Shown here one piece after another: positions 1-7,983 of a stretch of 64,000 bases of DNA (position 1 is the first letter of the stretch; the number at the start of each line of letters is the position of its first letter). The notes under the pieces were generated by a model. It saw only the letters and a program-made list of their open reading frames with translations, was not told the DNA's origin and did not search any database. The stretch lies in contig NZ_FMID01000028.1 of NCBI RefSeq assembly GCF_900095385.1, positions 1 through 64,000 of the forward strand. Direction: 5' to 3'. The DNA comes from Methanoculleus chikugoensis. Its GTDB lineage: Archaea > Halobacteriota > Methanomicrobia > Methanomicrobiales > Methanoculleaceae. Both the position numbers and the translations under genes were made by a program.

Positions 1-882
1 TCTACCGTCTACCTGCACTTTGACGGTGTAAGCCGCGAGACGAACTCGAAACTCGCGAGCGATCAGCGGGCGATAGAGAACTGCGCGGCAATCGGCCTCG
101 GGGTGGTGCTGGTGCCCACGGTCATCAAGGGCAGGAACGACCATGAGGTAGGCGCCATCATCAAATACGCCGCAGAGCGCATCAAGGTCATCCGTGGCGT
201 AAACTTCCAGCCGGTGGCGTTTACCGGGGCTGCAAGCGAGGATGACGTCAGGAACGAACGGATCACCATCCCGGAACTTGCGGAACGGATCGAGGAGCAG
301 ACGGACGGCGTGATCAAGAAGGACTACTTCTACCCGGTGCCCTGCGTCGTCCCGATCTCCGAACTCGTCGAAGCCTACACGGGCAAACCCCAGATCACGT
401 TCACCACGCACCAGCACTGCGGCGCAGCGACCTACGTCTTCGTCACCGATGAAGGGATGGTTCCGGTCAACAAGATGGTGGACGTCGACGCCTTCTTTGA
501 GTCGGTCGAGAAGATGACGGCGAACCTCGCGAAAGGCGGGTCGCTCAACAAATACGTGACCCTCGTCGAGGGGGTCAAAGACCTCTACTACTCCACGAGG
601 AGGGCGGAGCAGAAGAACACCGGGGAGTTCATGAAATTGATTGGGAAGGCTCTCATCATGCAGAACTTCGAGGCCCTGCGCGAGTTCCACTGGAACGCCC
701 TCTTCATCGGCACGATGCACTTCATGGACAAGTACAACTACGACCTCTGCCGGGTGCAGCGGTGCTGCATCCACTACGCGACCCCGGACGGCCGCCTGAT
801 CCCGTTCTGCACCTACAACAGCGGCCCGGTCTACCGCGAACAGGTCTGGAAGGCCTTCGCGCAGCCCGGGACGGAAGAGTAA
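1..882 (+). CDS. Radical SAM protein, Tes/MJ0619-like (partial, 5' end outside window)
   Basis: The frame is open from base 1 to the stop at 880-882, so the gene begins upstream and its N-terminal CxxxCxxC cluster site is not visible. The C-terminal part has the segments GVNFQPVAFTG, YPVPCVVPIS, THQHCGAATYVF and RVQRCCIHYATPDGRLIPFCTYN, whose Cys-rich tail is characteristic of the MJ0619 family. That family was first reported as a class D radical SAM pterin methylase and later as the tetraether lipid synthase (Tes) that joins archaeol tails. Which activity applies here is inference. A poly-T tract follows the stop within 60 bases. Confidence 0.72.
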   Translation, partial: STVYLHFDGVSRETNSKLASDQRAIENCAAIGLGVVLVPTVIKGRNDHEVGAIIKYAAERIKVIRGVNFQPVAFTGAASEDDVRNERITIPELAERIEEQTDGVIKKDYFYPVPCVVPISELVEAYTGKPQITFTTHQHCGAATYVFVTDEGMVPVNKMVDVDAFFESVEKMTANLAKGGSLNKYVTLVEGVKDLYYSTRRAEQKNTGEFMKLIGKALIMQNFEALREFHWNALFIGTMHFMDKYNYDLCRVQRCCIHYATPDGRLIPFCTYNSGPVYREQVWKAFAQPGTEE

Positions 883-902
883 CTCGCCTGCCCACGCGGA
901 GA

Positions 903-946
903 CGGAGGAGGATCGGTCAACTTCCTCCCCGGCGGTTTTTTTTGTG
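903..946 (+). terminator. Poly-T terminator after the radical SAM gene
   Basis: An imperfect inverted repeat (ggaggagg...cttcctcc) is followed by a run of eight or more T residues at about 938-945, 55 bases after the stop codon. Archaeal RNA polymerase terminates at such T tracts on the coding strand. Confidence 0.5.
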
Positions 947-1007
947 TATCCTATCTTTTGCGCGAAGTATTGGGGATGGTAACTTCACTGATTCTGGTGG
1001 GGGCTAT

Positions 1008-1077
1008 TGAGACAGGGAGGGGGGATGCTCCCCCTCTCCCCGCGAGTCGCCTCCCCCGATGGCGATACTCCCACGGT
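1008..1077 (+). repeat. Half copy of the dispersed GC-rich TIR repeat
   Basis: This stretch carries the module gagacaggg-aggggg-...-cgcgag-cgcctccccc-atggcgatac-cccacgg. The same module forms the right half of the copy at 1131-1335 and, in reverse orientation, the left half of the copy at 17682-17857. It lies directly upstream of the full copy in the same orientation. Confidence 0.65.
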
Positions 1078-1130
1078 TCGCTGAACGGGAAGATCTCGGA
1101 AAAGGACGATTTTCCGGCTAGTTCCCGGGA

Positions 1131-1335
1131 CACGGCTTCCCACCGGGTATCGCCACGCACTGCCCCCGCCCCCTTGGGGGCGGGGGAGGAGGCCGAAGGC
1201 CGGGCGGGGTGGGGGTTACAGATATACCGAATTGGTGGGGGATACCGGGAGAAACCATATGCGGTAGAGACAGGTGAGGGGGGCACGCCCCCCTCCCCGT
1301 CAGCCCCACCCCCAATGGCGATATCCCACGGCCCA
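1131..1335 (+). repeat. Full copy of the dispersed GC-rich repeat with terminal inverted repeats
   Basis: The left end reads cacggcttcccaccgggtat followed by cgccacgcactgcccc, and the right end reads ccccaatggcgatatcccac. The ends are therefore inverted relative to one another around the core ggtatcgcca / tggcgata. Inside are a perfect GC hairpin (gcccccgcccccttgggggcg, written 5' to 3' in part), the block gtgggggttacagat and the module tagagacagg-gagggggg-cacgcccccctcccc. The same parts occur in the same order, inverted, at 17682-17857. No coding capacity is seen, so the element resembles a MITE. Confidence 0.65.
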
Positions 1336-1542
1336 CAGTATTGGGAGGTGCCGGGAAATGTGGTGTATGCGTCCTGGAGCCATGTTTTTCCACCGGCTAT
1401 CGCCATTACTGCTCCCTTCCAGCGTGGGCGGGGGAGTGCCGGGCGGATTTCTCCCCCTATGAGGCGGAGGCAAGCTTGGCAAAGACGGGGTCATCTTCAT
1501 TCGTACAGCATGGACACCCAATCATCTGGCCTCGTGCAAGTG

Positions 1543-2481
1543 TCAGGGGAACGGCAGTTCGTACTCCCCCTCGTCCCGCAGGATGAGGGCGGCGATGGCG
1601 AGGTCCTGGATGGCAAGCCCGGTGGAGTCGAAGATCGTGACGACGTCCGGGGACGACCGTCCTTTCTTCCCGATGACGACCTCGCCGAGGGTTCCCGCGA
1701 TCCGGGCGGGGTCGTAGTGCCCGGTGCTGATCGGGACGTTGATCTCGCCCGAGTGGGCCGCCTGGCCGGGGTCGTCGACGAAGACCTCGGCTCTTTCGAG
1801 TATCGCGGGGTCCAGTTCCTGCTTCCCCGGGGCATCCGCGCCGATCGCGTTGATGTGCGTCCCTTCACGGATCCAGTCCGCCATTATGATCGGTTTCGTC
1901 GACGGCGTCGTCGTGGTCAGCACGTCGCAGTCGCAGGCACGCTCGATCGGGACGCTCCGGGCGTTGTAGTCGGAGTAACGCGCTGCAAACGCCTCTGCAC
2001 TCTTCTCTGTCCTGCTCCAGACCAGGATCTCCTCGATCGCGAGCGAGGCAGCCGTCGCCTCGACCTGCGCCTCTGCCTGCCGCCCGGTTCCCACGATCCC
2101 GAGGGTGACGGGGTGACGGGGCGCGAGATACTTCGCCGCGATGGCGCCCGCTGATCCGGTGCGCAGCGCAGTGAGTTCGGTGGCGTTGATGATCGCCGTC
2201 GGGATACCGGTCGTTATATCGATGATGATGGTGAGCGCCATGACGGTGGGAAGGCCCCTTGCGCGGTTATGGGGGTGGACATTGACGATCTTCACCCCGG
2301 CAATCCCCCGGGCCGGGAGGTATGCAGGCATCGTCCGGAAGTCCCCGTTCTCAACGAGCGTCACGTAGACCTTCGACGGCATCTGGACGTTGCCTCTCCC
2401 GTGCTCGGCAAAGGCCGCTTCAATCGCCGGATTCACCTCGGCATACGGCGGGTATCCGGCATGAACCGGGTAATATTTCAT
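1543..2481 (-). CDS. ala: Alanine dehydrogenase / ornithine cyclodeaminase family
   Basis: A 312-aa protein of the ornithine cyclodeaminase/mu-crystallin family. Family landmarks are the substrate-side stretch GVKIVNVHPHN, the Rossmann motif GIVGTGRQAEAQ near residue 148, TTTTPSTKPI, and the C-terminal DSTGLAIQD. Archaeal members such as the Archaeoglobus enzyme are NAD-dependent alanine dehydrogenases that interconvert alanine with pyruvate and ammonia, but ornithine cyclodeaminase and other imine reductases share the fold, so the substrate is inferred. The gene stands alone, with repeats downstream and 240 bases of spacer upstream. Confidence 0.8.
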   Translation of the reverse strand: MKYYPVHAGYPPYAEVNPAIEAAFAEHGRGNVQMPSKVYVTLVENGDFRTMPAYLPARGIAGVKIVNVHPHNRARGLPTVMALTIIIDITTGIPTAIINATELTALRTGSAGAIAAKYLAPRHPVTLGIVGTGRQAEAQVEATAASLAIEEILVWSRTEKSAEAFAARYSDYNARSVPIERACDCDVLTTTTPSTKPIIMADWIREGTHINAIGADAPGKQELDPAILERAEVFVDDPGQAAHSGEINVPISTGHYDPARIAGTLGEVVIGKKGRSSPDVVTIFDSTGLAIQDLAIAALILRDEGEYELPFP

Positions 2482-2719
2482 AGGGCGATCCCCCCGCGAG
2501 GGCAGGGTCGCCTCGCCGTTCTCTTCGATCCGATGAAGAGATGCATAGGACTACTCCGGCGGGCGGAGATATCAACTGTTTGGTGCGTTCGTGCGCGCTC
2601 CGGGAGATCCTGCAATGCGGCAAAAATGAGTGCGTACGGGTTCTCCCGTACATGGGCCCCGCACGCACCGTCAAAACGGTTCGCCGGGAGAGAGGGGAGT
2701 GCCGGAACCGTCCCTTCTC
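2482..2719. other. Intergenic spacer
   Basis: This 238-base spacer lies between alanine dehydrogenase and the last gene of the hydrogenase/Roadblock operon. It has short GC palindromes but no supported gene; the promoter of alanine dehydrogenase must lie here, although no strong TATA box stands out. Confidence 0.4.
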
Positions 2720-3391
2720 TCACCCGGGGTTATCCTGCATCCCCCGTATCGAGAGCCGGATCAGGCCGAGGTTGGCATCCGGCTTTGCAAGGATGCAGAG
2801 GGAGAGATCGCCGTAGGGTGCGATGATGAGCTTCCCCGTCGGTGTCTCGAGGATTATCTGGGAGAGGCCGCCCATCTCCATATCGCCGGTGATGCGGGTG
2901 CCGGCACGGAGCAGGTCTTCGGAGACCGCGGCCACCTGCTCGAAGTCCCCGGATCCGAGCGATTGGAGGGCAAATCCCTCGTGGAAGACCGAGACGGCGA
3001 CGACACCCGGCTGCCGTGCGATCTGGTCGAGGCAACTCGTCTCCACCGACCCAATCCGGGAAGATGGCTTTGCACCGCCCTCGGTGATCAGGCACCCGGC
3101 CTCACGGGAGGCTTCCCGGGCCACCTCGGTCTCCCCGGCGGTGTAGGCGATCAGTTCGGATTCAAGCGACGGCCGATCAAACAGGTATCTGTACGCTTCG
3201 TCTCCGCTGAGCAGCAAACCTTTGCTGCCGTTCTCGAACGCGGCTGCATAGGGCTTTCCGGTCTGAACCAGGACAAAACCGGTTCCTCCGGTCTCGTTGA
3301 TGCGGACCGCTCCGGTGAAGTGAGGGCTGATTGAAGCAAGGGCCGAGAGAGGCCCCTGCAGTCGTCCAAGTGAGATGCCGTCGGGTAGCAT
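2720..3391 (-). CDS. Two-part Roadblock-related protein, last gene of the hydrogenase operon
   Basis: A 223-aa soluble protein. The N-terminal ~95 residues (starting MLPDGISLGRLQGPL, with an FTGAVRI...GFVLVQTGKPYAAAFENG stretch) resemble the domain seen at the start of the protein at 8527-9156, which reads nucleic-acid- or signal-like but has no known activity. The C-terminal part (about 115-215: QIARQPGVVAVSVFHEGF, LSQIILETPTGKLIIAPYG, ANLGLIRLSI) has the alpha/beta pattern of Roadblock/LC7 domains, as in MglB. Only 4 bases separate it from the Roadblock gene upstream, so the two are surely co-transcribed. Function is not known. Confidence 0.6.
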   Translation of the reverse strand: MLPDGISLGRLQGPLSALASISPHFTGAVRINETGGTGFVLVQTGKPYAAAFENGSKGLLLSGDEAYRYLFDRPSLESELIAYTAGETEVAREASREAGCLITEGGAKPSSRIGSVETSCLDQIARQPGVVAVSVFHEGFALQSLGSGDFEQVAAVSEDLLRAGTRITGDMEMGGLSQIILETPTGKLIIAPYGDLSLCILAKPDANLGLIRLSIRGMQDNPG

Positions 3392-3395
3392 CGTC

Positions 3396-3743
3396 TCACA
3401 GGGCAGCAGTTATCCGATCCCTGTTCTTCTTCAGTTCGTAGCGGATTCTCCCGACATTAACGTTCGCGTTCGCCACGATAGCGATCAGCTCGTCCTCCGA
3501 GAGCGGGGAGAGCAGGATCGGCCCGTTCTCCAGTTCGATGAGCATCTGGCTCATCTCACCCTTCCCGAGTTCGTCGCTCATGGCTTCGGACGTACCCATA
3601 CCTGTCGACGCCATGGCGCCCAGGGCTTCGACGTCCACGTCCCCGGCAACGACGCTCTCGATCACAAAGCCGTCCCGCCCCGCCACGACTGCGGCGGTAA
3701 CCCCATCAAGTTTCAGGAATTCTCCCAGAATCTGTTTAAGCAT
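3396..3743 (-). CDS. Roadblock/LC7 domain protein
   Basis: A 115-aa single-domain protein with the classic Roadblock/LC7 pattern: helix LKQILGEFLKLDGVTAAVVAGRDGFVIES, a middle helix with Gly/Met (ALGAMASTGMGTSEAM), and strands MLIELENGPILLSPL and ELIAIVANANVNVGRIRYEL. Such proteins (MglB type) dimerise and control small GTPases or ATPases in polarity, motility and signalling. It sits 11 bases downstream of the hydrogenase large-subunit gene and 4 bases upstream of the next gene. A role in controlling or positioning the hydrogenase is inferred from context only. Confidence 0.8.
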   Translation of the reverse strand: MLKQILGEFLKLDGVTAAVVAGRDGFVIESVVAGDVDVEALGAMASTGMGTSEAMSDELGKGEMSQMLIELENGPILLSPLSEDELIAIVANANVNVGRIRYELKKNRDRITAAL

Positions 3744-3754
3744 GGTCTATCTCC

Positions 3755-5122
3755 TCACGTTCTCCGAACGCACTCTATCTTGAGGGGCATCCTCCCGATC
3801 GCGTGCGTTGCGCACGAGATACAGGGGTCATACGCCCTGATGATCATCTCGATGCGGTTTGCTGCCCCTTCGGTCAGCGCTCCGTTCTCCACCACCCGGC
3901 GTGCCATATCCTCCACGCCGCGATCCATCCCGTAGTTATTCTGGCAGGTCGCCACGATCAGATTGCACCGCTCGATGATGCCGTTCTCATCGACGGTATA
4001 GTCGTGGATCAGGGTGCCCCGGGGAGCCTCGATGATCCCGACGCCCCGGCGGTTCACGACCGCTCCCACCGGCGTCCGGATCTCTGAGCCGGTGATGCCC
4101 GGGTCGGAGAGCAACTGGACGGCCCGCTCGCACAAGGCGAGGAACTCGATGTAGCGTGCCAGGTTGTATGCGAGCGTGGCCTGGGTGAGGGTGCCGAACC
4201 GCTCGCGGTACTCCGCGAGAGCGGCGTCCGCGTGCTCCGTGCCCATCTTCTGCACGATGTTGAGCCGGGCAAGCGGCCCGACCCGGTAGTAGTTTCCGCC
4301 TTTGAACCGGGCGAACTTCAGGTACGACCAGTCTTCCGAGTACTCCTCGATGAAGTTCGTGTAGTCCTGACCCGAGAACGAGCCGAGTTGGTTCCCGTCC
4401 GGGCCGAGCATCATAGCAGGCCCATCGCAGGTCGAGTAGACCCCGTTGTTGGCCATGCCGAGGAACCCGGTCGTTACTGCCCCGAACTCCGTGTCGACGC
4501 CGTCGAGGAGACCGCGAGCGAGATCCCATCCCTCGCGCGCGATCCCGAGCGCCTCATTCGCCATGGTCATCAACTCGTTTCTCTTTCCTTCCGTGAGCGG
4601 CGTCGACATCCCGCCGGGCAGCGCGTTCGACGGGTGAATGGGTTTGCCGCCGACCGCCTCCGTCAGGCGCTGACCGAACTTCCTGGCCGCGATCGCCTTC
4701 TTTGCGAGATCCGGCGAGTGGCGAGCAAGCCCGATGACGTTCCTGCTCTCCGCTGGCGCGTCGTGTCCCAGGATGAAGTCCGGAGCCGCGAGCATGAAGA
4801 AGTGGAGGGCGTGGGAGTGGATGAACTGCCCGATGCTCAAGAGTTCCCGGAGTTTCTTCCCGGTCGCGGGCGGTTCGACGCCGTAGATCTGGTCGGTCGC
4901 CTTCGCTGCAGCCAGGTGGTGCGCCGAGGGGCATATCCCGCATATGCGGGGCGTGATCCGGGGTGCCTCCTCGATCGAAGCGCCGATAAGGAACTTCTCG
5001 AACCCCCTCAGTTCCACGACCTGGAAGTGGGCCGAGTCGACCTCTCCCCGGTCGTTGAGGTAGATCCTGACGCCGGCATGCCCCTCGATCCGGGTCACCG
5101 GGCTGATCGTGATCTCTTTCAT
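3755..5122 (-). CDS. Group-3 NiFe hydrogenase large subunit (MvhA-like)
   Basis: A 455-aa catalytic subunit that binds the NiFe(CN)2CO centre. The N-terminal ligand motif RICGICPSAH provides Cys61 and Cys64; the C-terminal motif DPCISCATH provides Cys434 and Cys437, with His440 at the processing site. A 15-residue tail (AIGRMPLKIECVRRT) follows His440 and would be removed by a HycI/HyaD-type endopeptidase such as the one at 9258-9734. The start overlaps the small-subunit stop by 4 bases (ATGA). It is cytoplasmic, since no Tat signal is present on the small subunit. It resembles F420-non-reducing (Mvh) more than Frh, because no FrhB-type gene accompanies it; no hdrA or mvhD is nearby, so its electron acceptor is unknown. 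Confidence 0.88.
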   Translation of the reverse strand: MKEITISPVTRIEGHAGVRIYLNDRGEVDSAHFQVVELRGFEKFLIGASIEEAPRITPRICGICPSAHHLAAAKATDQIYGVEPPATGKKLRELLSIGQFIHSHALHFFMLAAPDFILGHDAPAESRNVIGLARHSPDLAKKAIAARKFGQRLTEAVGGKPIHPSNALPGGMSTPLTEGKRNELMTMANEALGIAREGWDLARGLLDGVDTEFGAVTTGFLGMANNGVYSTCDGPAMMLGPDGNQLGSFSGQDYTNFIEEYSEDWSYLKFARFKGGNYYRVGPLARLNIVQKMGTEHADAALAEYRERFGTLTQATLAYNLARYIEFLALCERAVQLLSDPGITGSEIRTPVGAVVNRRGVGIIEAPRGTLIHDYTVDENGIIERCNLIVATCQNNYGMDRGVEDMARRVVENGALTEGAANRIEMIIRAYDPCISCATHAIGRMPLKIECVRRT

Positions 5123-6036
5123 CTGCTCCTCTCCTTTACCAGATCCCGGATCTTTGAGTTCTCCTTGTCTTCCATGATCAGACTCCCGATGGTGAAGGCA
5201 TACATCGTGTGTGCGACGTCGTAGAGTTCCTTCTCCACCTCTTTCTGCGGCTTATCGGTGAGATCCGAGATTCTTCGCACCATCATGCCGTAGATGTCCC
5301 GACAGGGCTCGCGAAGGATATCGAGCGAGGGGCCGTTGCACCCGTGGCACGGGACGTTGTTTTTCGGACACGACGCGCCGCATCTCCCGAAGGTGACGCT
5401 CCCGAGGCAGAGATAGCCCTGCCCGAGCAGGCAGTGCTCGCGGTCGGGAATACCCTCGTGCCGGCGCTTGAGCGTCCAGTTCTCGACCTGCCCCATCTTC
5501 CTGTCGCATTCCGAGCAGACGGACTTGCGCGAGAGTTCGAGGGTGTCTCCCGCGACCATTGCCGGGAGAAGTTCTTTCAGGAACGCCTCTTTCGGCGGGC
5601 AGCCCGTGACGTAGTAATCGATCTTCACGAGATCGCCGACCGCGAACGCCCGATAAAGGAACGGCGGCACATCCGTCGGGATAACCCCGTCGGGCTTCGT
5701 CGTCGCCGCCTCCCGGTAGACGCAGGAGAAGATGTCCTCGTTCGAGCTCAGCATCGAGAGGCCCGATACGCCCCCGTAGCAGGCGCAGGTCCCGAGTGCG
5801 ACAAGCGTCTTTGACCGTTTCCGGATCTTTTCGAGGCGCTCGCGGTTCTCTTCGTTTCGGACGGCTCCGGTCACGAACGCGATATCGATATCCTCGGGAG
5901 GCTCCTTGACGTCCATGATCACCGGAGAGTAGACGATGTCCGCTTCCGCGACGATATCGAGCAACATCTCGTGGAGGTCGAGCACCGCGATCGTGCATCC
6001 CGAGCATCCCGCGAGTTCTTCAATAGCAATCTTCAT
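5119..6036 (-). CDS. Group-3 NiFe hydrogenase small subunit (MvhG-like)
   Basis: A 305-aa iron-sulfur subunit. The proximal-cluster motif is GCSGCT (Cys11, Cys14), followed by GTCACYGG and YYVTGCPPKEAFLKELL. Two further Cys-rich stretches, VCSECDRKM and LCLGSVTFGRCGASCPKNNVPCHGCNGP, supply ligands for the medial and distal clusters. It lacks both a Tat leader and the C-terminal ferredoxin extension typical of FrhG, which points to the Mvh-like branch. It is translationally coupled to the large subunit and 10 bases downstream of the V4R gene. Confidence 0.87.
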   Translation of the reverse strand: MKIAIEELAGCSGCTIAVLDLHEMLLDIVAEADIVYSPVIMDVKEPPEDIDIAFVTGAVRNEENRERLEKIRKRSKTLVALGTCACYGGVSGLSMLSSNEDIFSCVYREAATTKPDGVIPTDVPPFLYRAFAVGDLVKIDYYVTGCPPKEAFLKELLPAMVAGDTLELSRKSVCSECDRKMGQVENWTLKRRHEGIPDREHCLLGQGYLCLGSVTFGRCGASCPKNNVPCHGCNGPSLDILREPCRDIYGMMVRRISDLTDKPQKEVEKELYDVAHTMYAFTIGSLIMEDKENSKIRDLVKERSR

Positions 6037-6046
6037 CGTCCTCGCC

Positions 6047-6610
6047 TCATTTCAGGATCAGTTTCTTCAGGCAGGCGTTCGGGCCGGTGTGAACGATCTC
6101 CAGTTTGGCTTTCCTGCCGGTGATCTCCTCGACCGCGCCGACGACGTACCCGAAGAGGGTCTGGCAGAGCGGGCCGCCCTGGTCGAGACCGTTGCGCCGG
6201 AGCGTCTGGCGGACGATGCAGTCGTGGAAGACGAGGTAGATGAACGTCTCGCCGTTCTCCTCGATGATGAACGTCTCCTTGTCTTCGGGTTTCCAGACCT
6301 CGAACGAGTACTGGCCCCGGAGCAGGTCGGAGAGTTCGTGAAGCGCTCCTTCCACGTCCTCGCGCTTCTGGAAGTACTGGGCGACCTCGTGACCGAACTT
6401 CTTCCCGGCACGGTAGGTGACGGCATTTGCCCCGCGGCCGGCGATCTCCTCAAGCGACCTGATCACGAGGCCGTTGAGTTTCATCACGCCGTGGAGCGTA
6501 TGTTCCAACTCTTTTGGTTTCGGTGAACACTCGAGGGGAATATCCTCGGCACGGTAGATGAGATCCGAGTGAAAAGCCTCGTGCATCTCATCGATGTATC
6601 CAGCGCTCAT
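6047..6610 (-). CDS. V4R-domain protein of the hydrogenase operon
   Basis: A 187-aa protein with a C-terminal V4R-like domain: a strand/helix region followed by conserved cysteines in DCIVRQTL, GPLCQTLFGYVVGAVEEITG and GPNACLKKL. V4R domains (BchJ, XylR regulator) bind small ligands or metal and can act as sensors or assembly factors. The start codon overlaps the ferredoxin stop (TGATG). Placed between a ferredoxin and the hydrogenase small subunit, it could sense a ligand or assist cofactor assembly; the sequence does not decide between these. Confidence 0.65.
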   Translation of the reverse strand: MSAGYIDEMHEAFHSDLIYRAEDIPLECSPKPKELEHTLHGVMKLNGLVIRSLEEIAGRGANAVTYRAGKKFGHEVAQYFQKREDVEGALHELSDLLRGQYSFEVWKPEDKETFIIEENGETFIYLVFHDCIVRQTLRRNGLDQGGPLCQTLFGYVVGAVEEITGRKAKLEIVHTGPNACLKKLILK

Positions 6611-6852
6611 CAGACCACCTTTCGAAGCATTTCACAGACCTTGATGTCGATGTAGTGTCTCCGGGCAGCGTAGATGCCCCGGTGTTCGAGTGCCTGAGCC
6701 GGGCAGATCTCGTGGCAGGAAAGGCATCCCATACAGTTGTTCGGCCTGACCGCGACACTCACGTTGTCCTGGAGTTCGTACACGTGCATCGGGCAGTCCT
6801 TGACACAGAGACCGCACCCTACGCACGCGTTCTTATCCACATGTATCTCCAT
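6610..6852 (-). CDS. 2[4Fe-4S] ferredoxin, first gene of the hydrogenase operon
   Basis: An 80-aa protein with two cluster motifs, CVGCGLCVKDCP and CMGCLSCHEICP, followed by a short basic C-terminal tail (KVCEMLRKVV). It is probably the electron partner of the hydrogenase encoded 570 bases downstream. A GAGG ribosome-binding site precedes the ATG, and a good TATA element lies about 40-50 bases upstream, so the operon 6852-2720 has its own promoter. Confidence 0.85.
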   Translation of the reverse strand: MEIHVDKNACVGCGLCVKDCPMHVYELQDNVSVAVRPNNCMGCLSCHEICPAQALEHRGIYAARRHYIDIKVCEMLRKVV

Positions 6853-6885
6853 TGCGAGCCTCAGAAGGTGGTTAACACTTCCTGC

Positions 6886-6904
6886 TATTAAAAGTATATA
6901 GTTT
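6886..6904 (-). promoter_or_regulatory. TATA-box promoter of the ferredoxin-V4R-hydrogenase-Roadblock operon
   Basis: Read on the minus strand the stretch gives acaaactatatacttttaat, an AT-rich island in GC-rich DNA placed 35-50 bases before the ferredoxin ATG. This fits an archaeal BRE/TATA element with a short leader carrying the GAGG site. Confidence 0.6.
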
Positions 6905-7162
6905 GTTCGCTAAGAGCATCTCTCAAGCAGAAGAATATTTCTGATTTTATGCAGTTTTACTCCACTCCGGGGTTGTACAGGGCGTTTTAGAGTTCCTGCA
7001 AAAATAACCGTGCCGGCGGCGGCGACGGGAAGGACGCTCTCTCCCTGACGCCTTGCGCAGCCGGAACCGGTATCGGCGGGGTCGGCTCCGCATTGCTCTC
7101 CGTGCGAAAACGGATAGATAAAAGGGGGTGATGAGCGTGATAGGCCGTGCCGACCGCAACGA
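6905..7162. other. Spacer between minD and the hydrogenase operon
   Basis: About 260 bases with no supported gene. It separates the MinD half from the hydrogenase half of the cluster. T-rich minus-strand pieces after the minD stop could serve as a terminator, but no clear hairpin is seen. Confidence 0.4.
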
Positions 7163-7951
7163 TCACGCTTTCGCCCGGAAGAGGGCACGGGCAAGCCGGT
7201 CGACAAAGCCTTCCCGGGAAGGTTTTGTCTCTTCCTCGGTATACTCGATGCCGGCTATATCGGCGGAAAGGCGCTTGAAGGCACGGGATGCACCGGACGA
7301 GGGGTACTTCACCACGATCGGCGACCTCCCGGCAGATGCGCGCCGGATGTTCGGGTCTTCCGGTATGATCCCGAGCACCCGGACCCCGAGGAGTTTCTCC
7401 ATCTGTGCGCTGTTGAAATCGTTCCCGGCGGCCGCGACCCGGTTGATGATCGCCCCTTCGACATGCCCGCCGACGGTCTCGGTCAGGATCTTTGTCTTTA
7501 GTGAGTCGACGATCGAGGAGATCTCGGGGTTTACGATGAGGATCACCCCGTCGGCAATCGTCAGCGGGATGACGCCGTCTTTGCTGATCCCTGCAGGAGC
7601 ATCCAGGATCAGGATGTCGAACTCGCTCACGAGGTCGGTCATGATGTCCTTGAGCCGGTCGGGGTTCGATTGCTGGAAGCCCTGCAGGGAGAGCCCGCAC
7701 GGGACGACCTTCACGCCGAACGGCCCGTCGTAGATGGCGTCCCGGACGCGCGCTTTGCCGGCCAGCACTTCGTGCAGGGTCACCGGCAGGTTTTCAAGCC
7801 CGAGAACAAGCCCGAGGTTCGCCATCCCGACGTCGGCATCCAGGATGCATGTCTTCTTTCCGTATTGGGCAAGCATCGGGCCCAGGTTTGCTGTGACCGT
7901 TGTTTTGCCGGTACCGCCCTTACCAGACGCAATCGTGTATACTTTTACCAT
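7163..7951 (-). CDS. minD: MinD/ParA-type P-loop ATPase
   Basis: A 262-aa ATPase with the deviant Walker A motif SGKGGTGKTT near residue 9, the Walker A' DADVGMANLG and the DAPAG Walker B loop. The C-terminus (FVDRLARALFRAKA) is basic/amphipathic and could touch the membrane as in MinD. The ATG at 7951 was chosen over an in-frame GTG three codons upstream because GAGTGATC precedes it at ribosome-binding distance. It is 32 bases downstream of a membrane-anchored Roadblock-like gene. MinD/ParA proteins position protein complexes, and some act in cluster assembly; here it may position or regulate the hydrogenase (inference). Confidence 0.8.
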   Translation of the reverse strand: MVKVYTIASGKGGTGKTTVTANLGPMLAQYGKKTCILDADVGMANLGLVLGLENLPVTLHEVLAGKARVRDAIYDGPFGVKVVPCGLSLQGFQQSNPDRLKDIMTDLVSEFDILILDAPAGISKDGVIPLTIADGVILIVNPEISSIVDSLKTKILTETVGGHVEGAIINRVAAAGNDFNSAQMEKLLGVRVLGIIPEDPNIRRASAGRSPIVVKYPSSGASRAFKRLSADIAGIEYTEEETKPSREGFVDRLARALFRAKA

Positions 7952-7983
7952 GGTGATCACTCGCTGTTTTGCTCTCTTTGGTC

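Larger units (their letters stand above)
947..1542. other. Repeat-rich intergenic region without a credible gene
   Basis: Open frames span this stretch on both strands, but their products are Pro/Gly/Arg-rich low-complexity strings created by GC-rich repeats. It holds one full and one half copy of the dispersed repeat described separately. A further terminus-like piece lies at about 1388-1410 (ccaccggctatcgccatt). The remaining bases before the alanine dehydrogenase stop show nothing recognisable. Confidence 0.7.

Noticed and set aside
947-1500. Open frames in the repeat-rich region as possible genes or a CRISPR array
   Set aside because: The products are repeat-derived low-complexity strings; repeats are neither evenly spaced nor of CRISPR size and carry no unique spacers.
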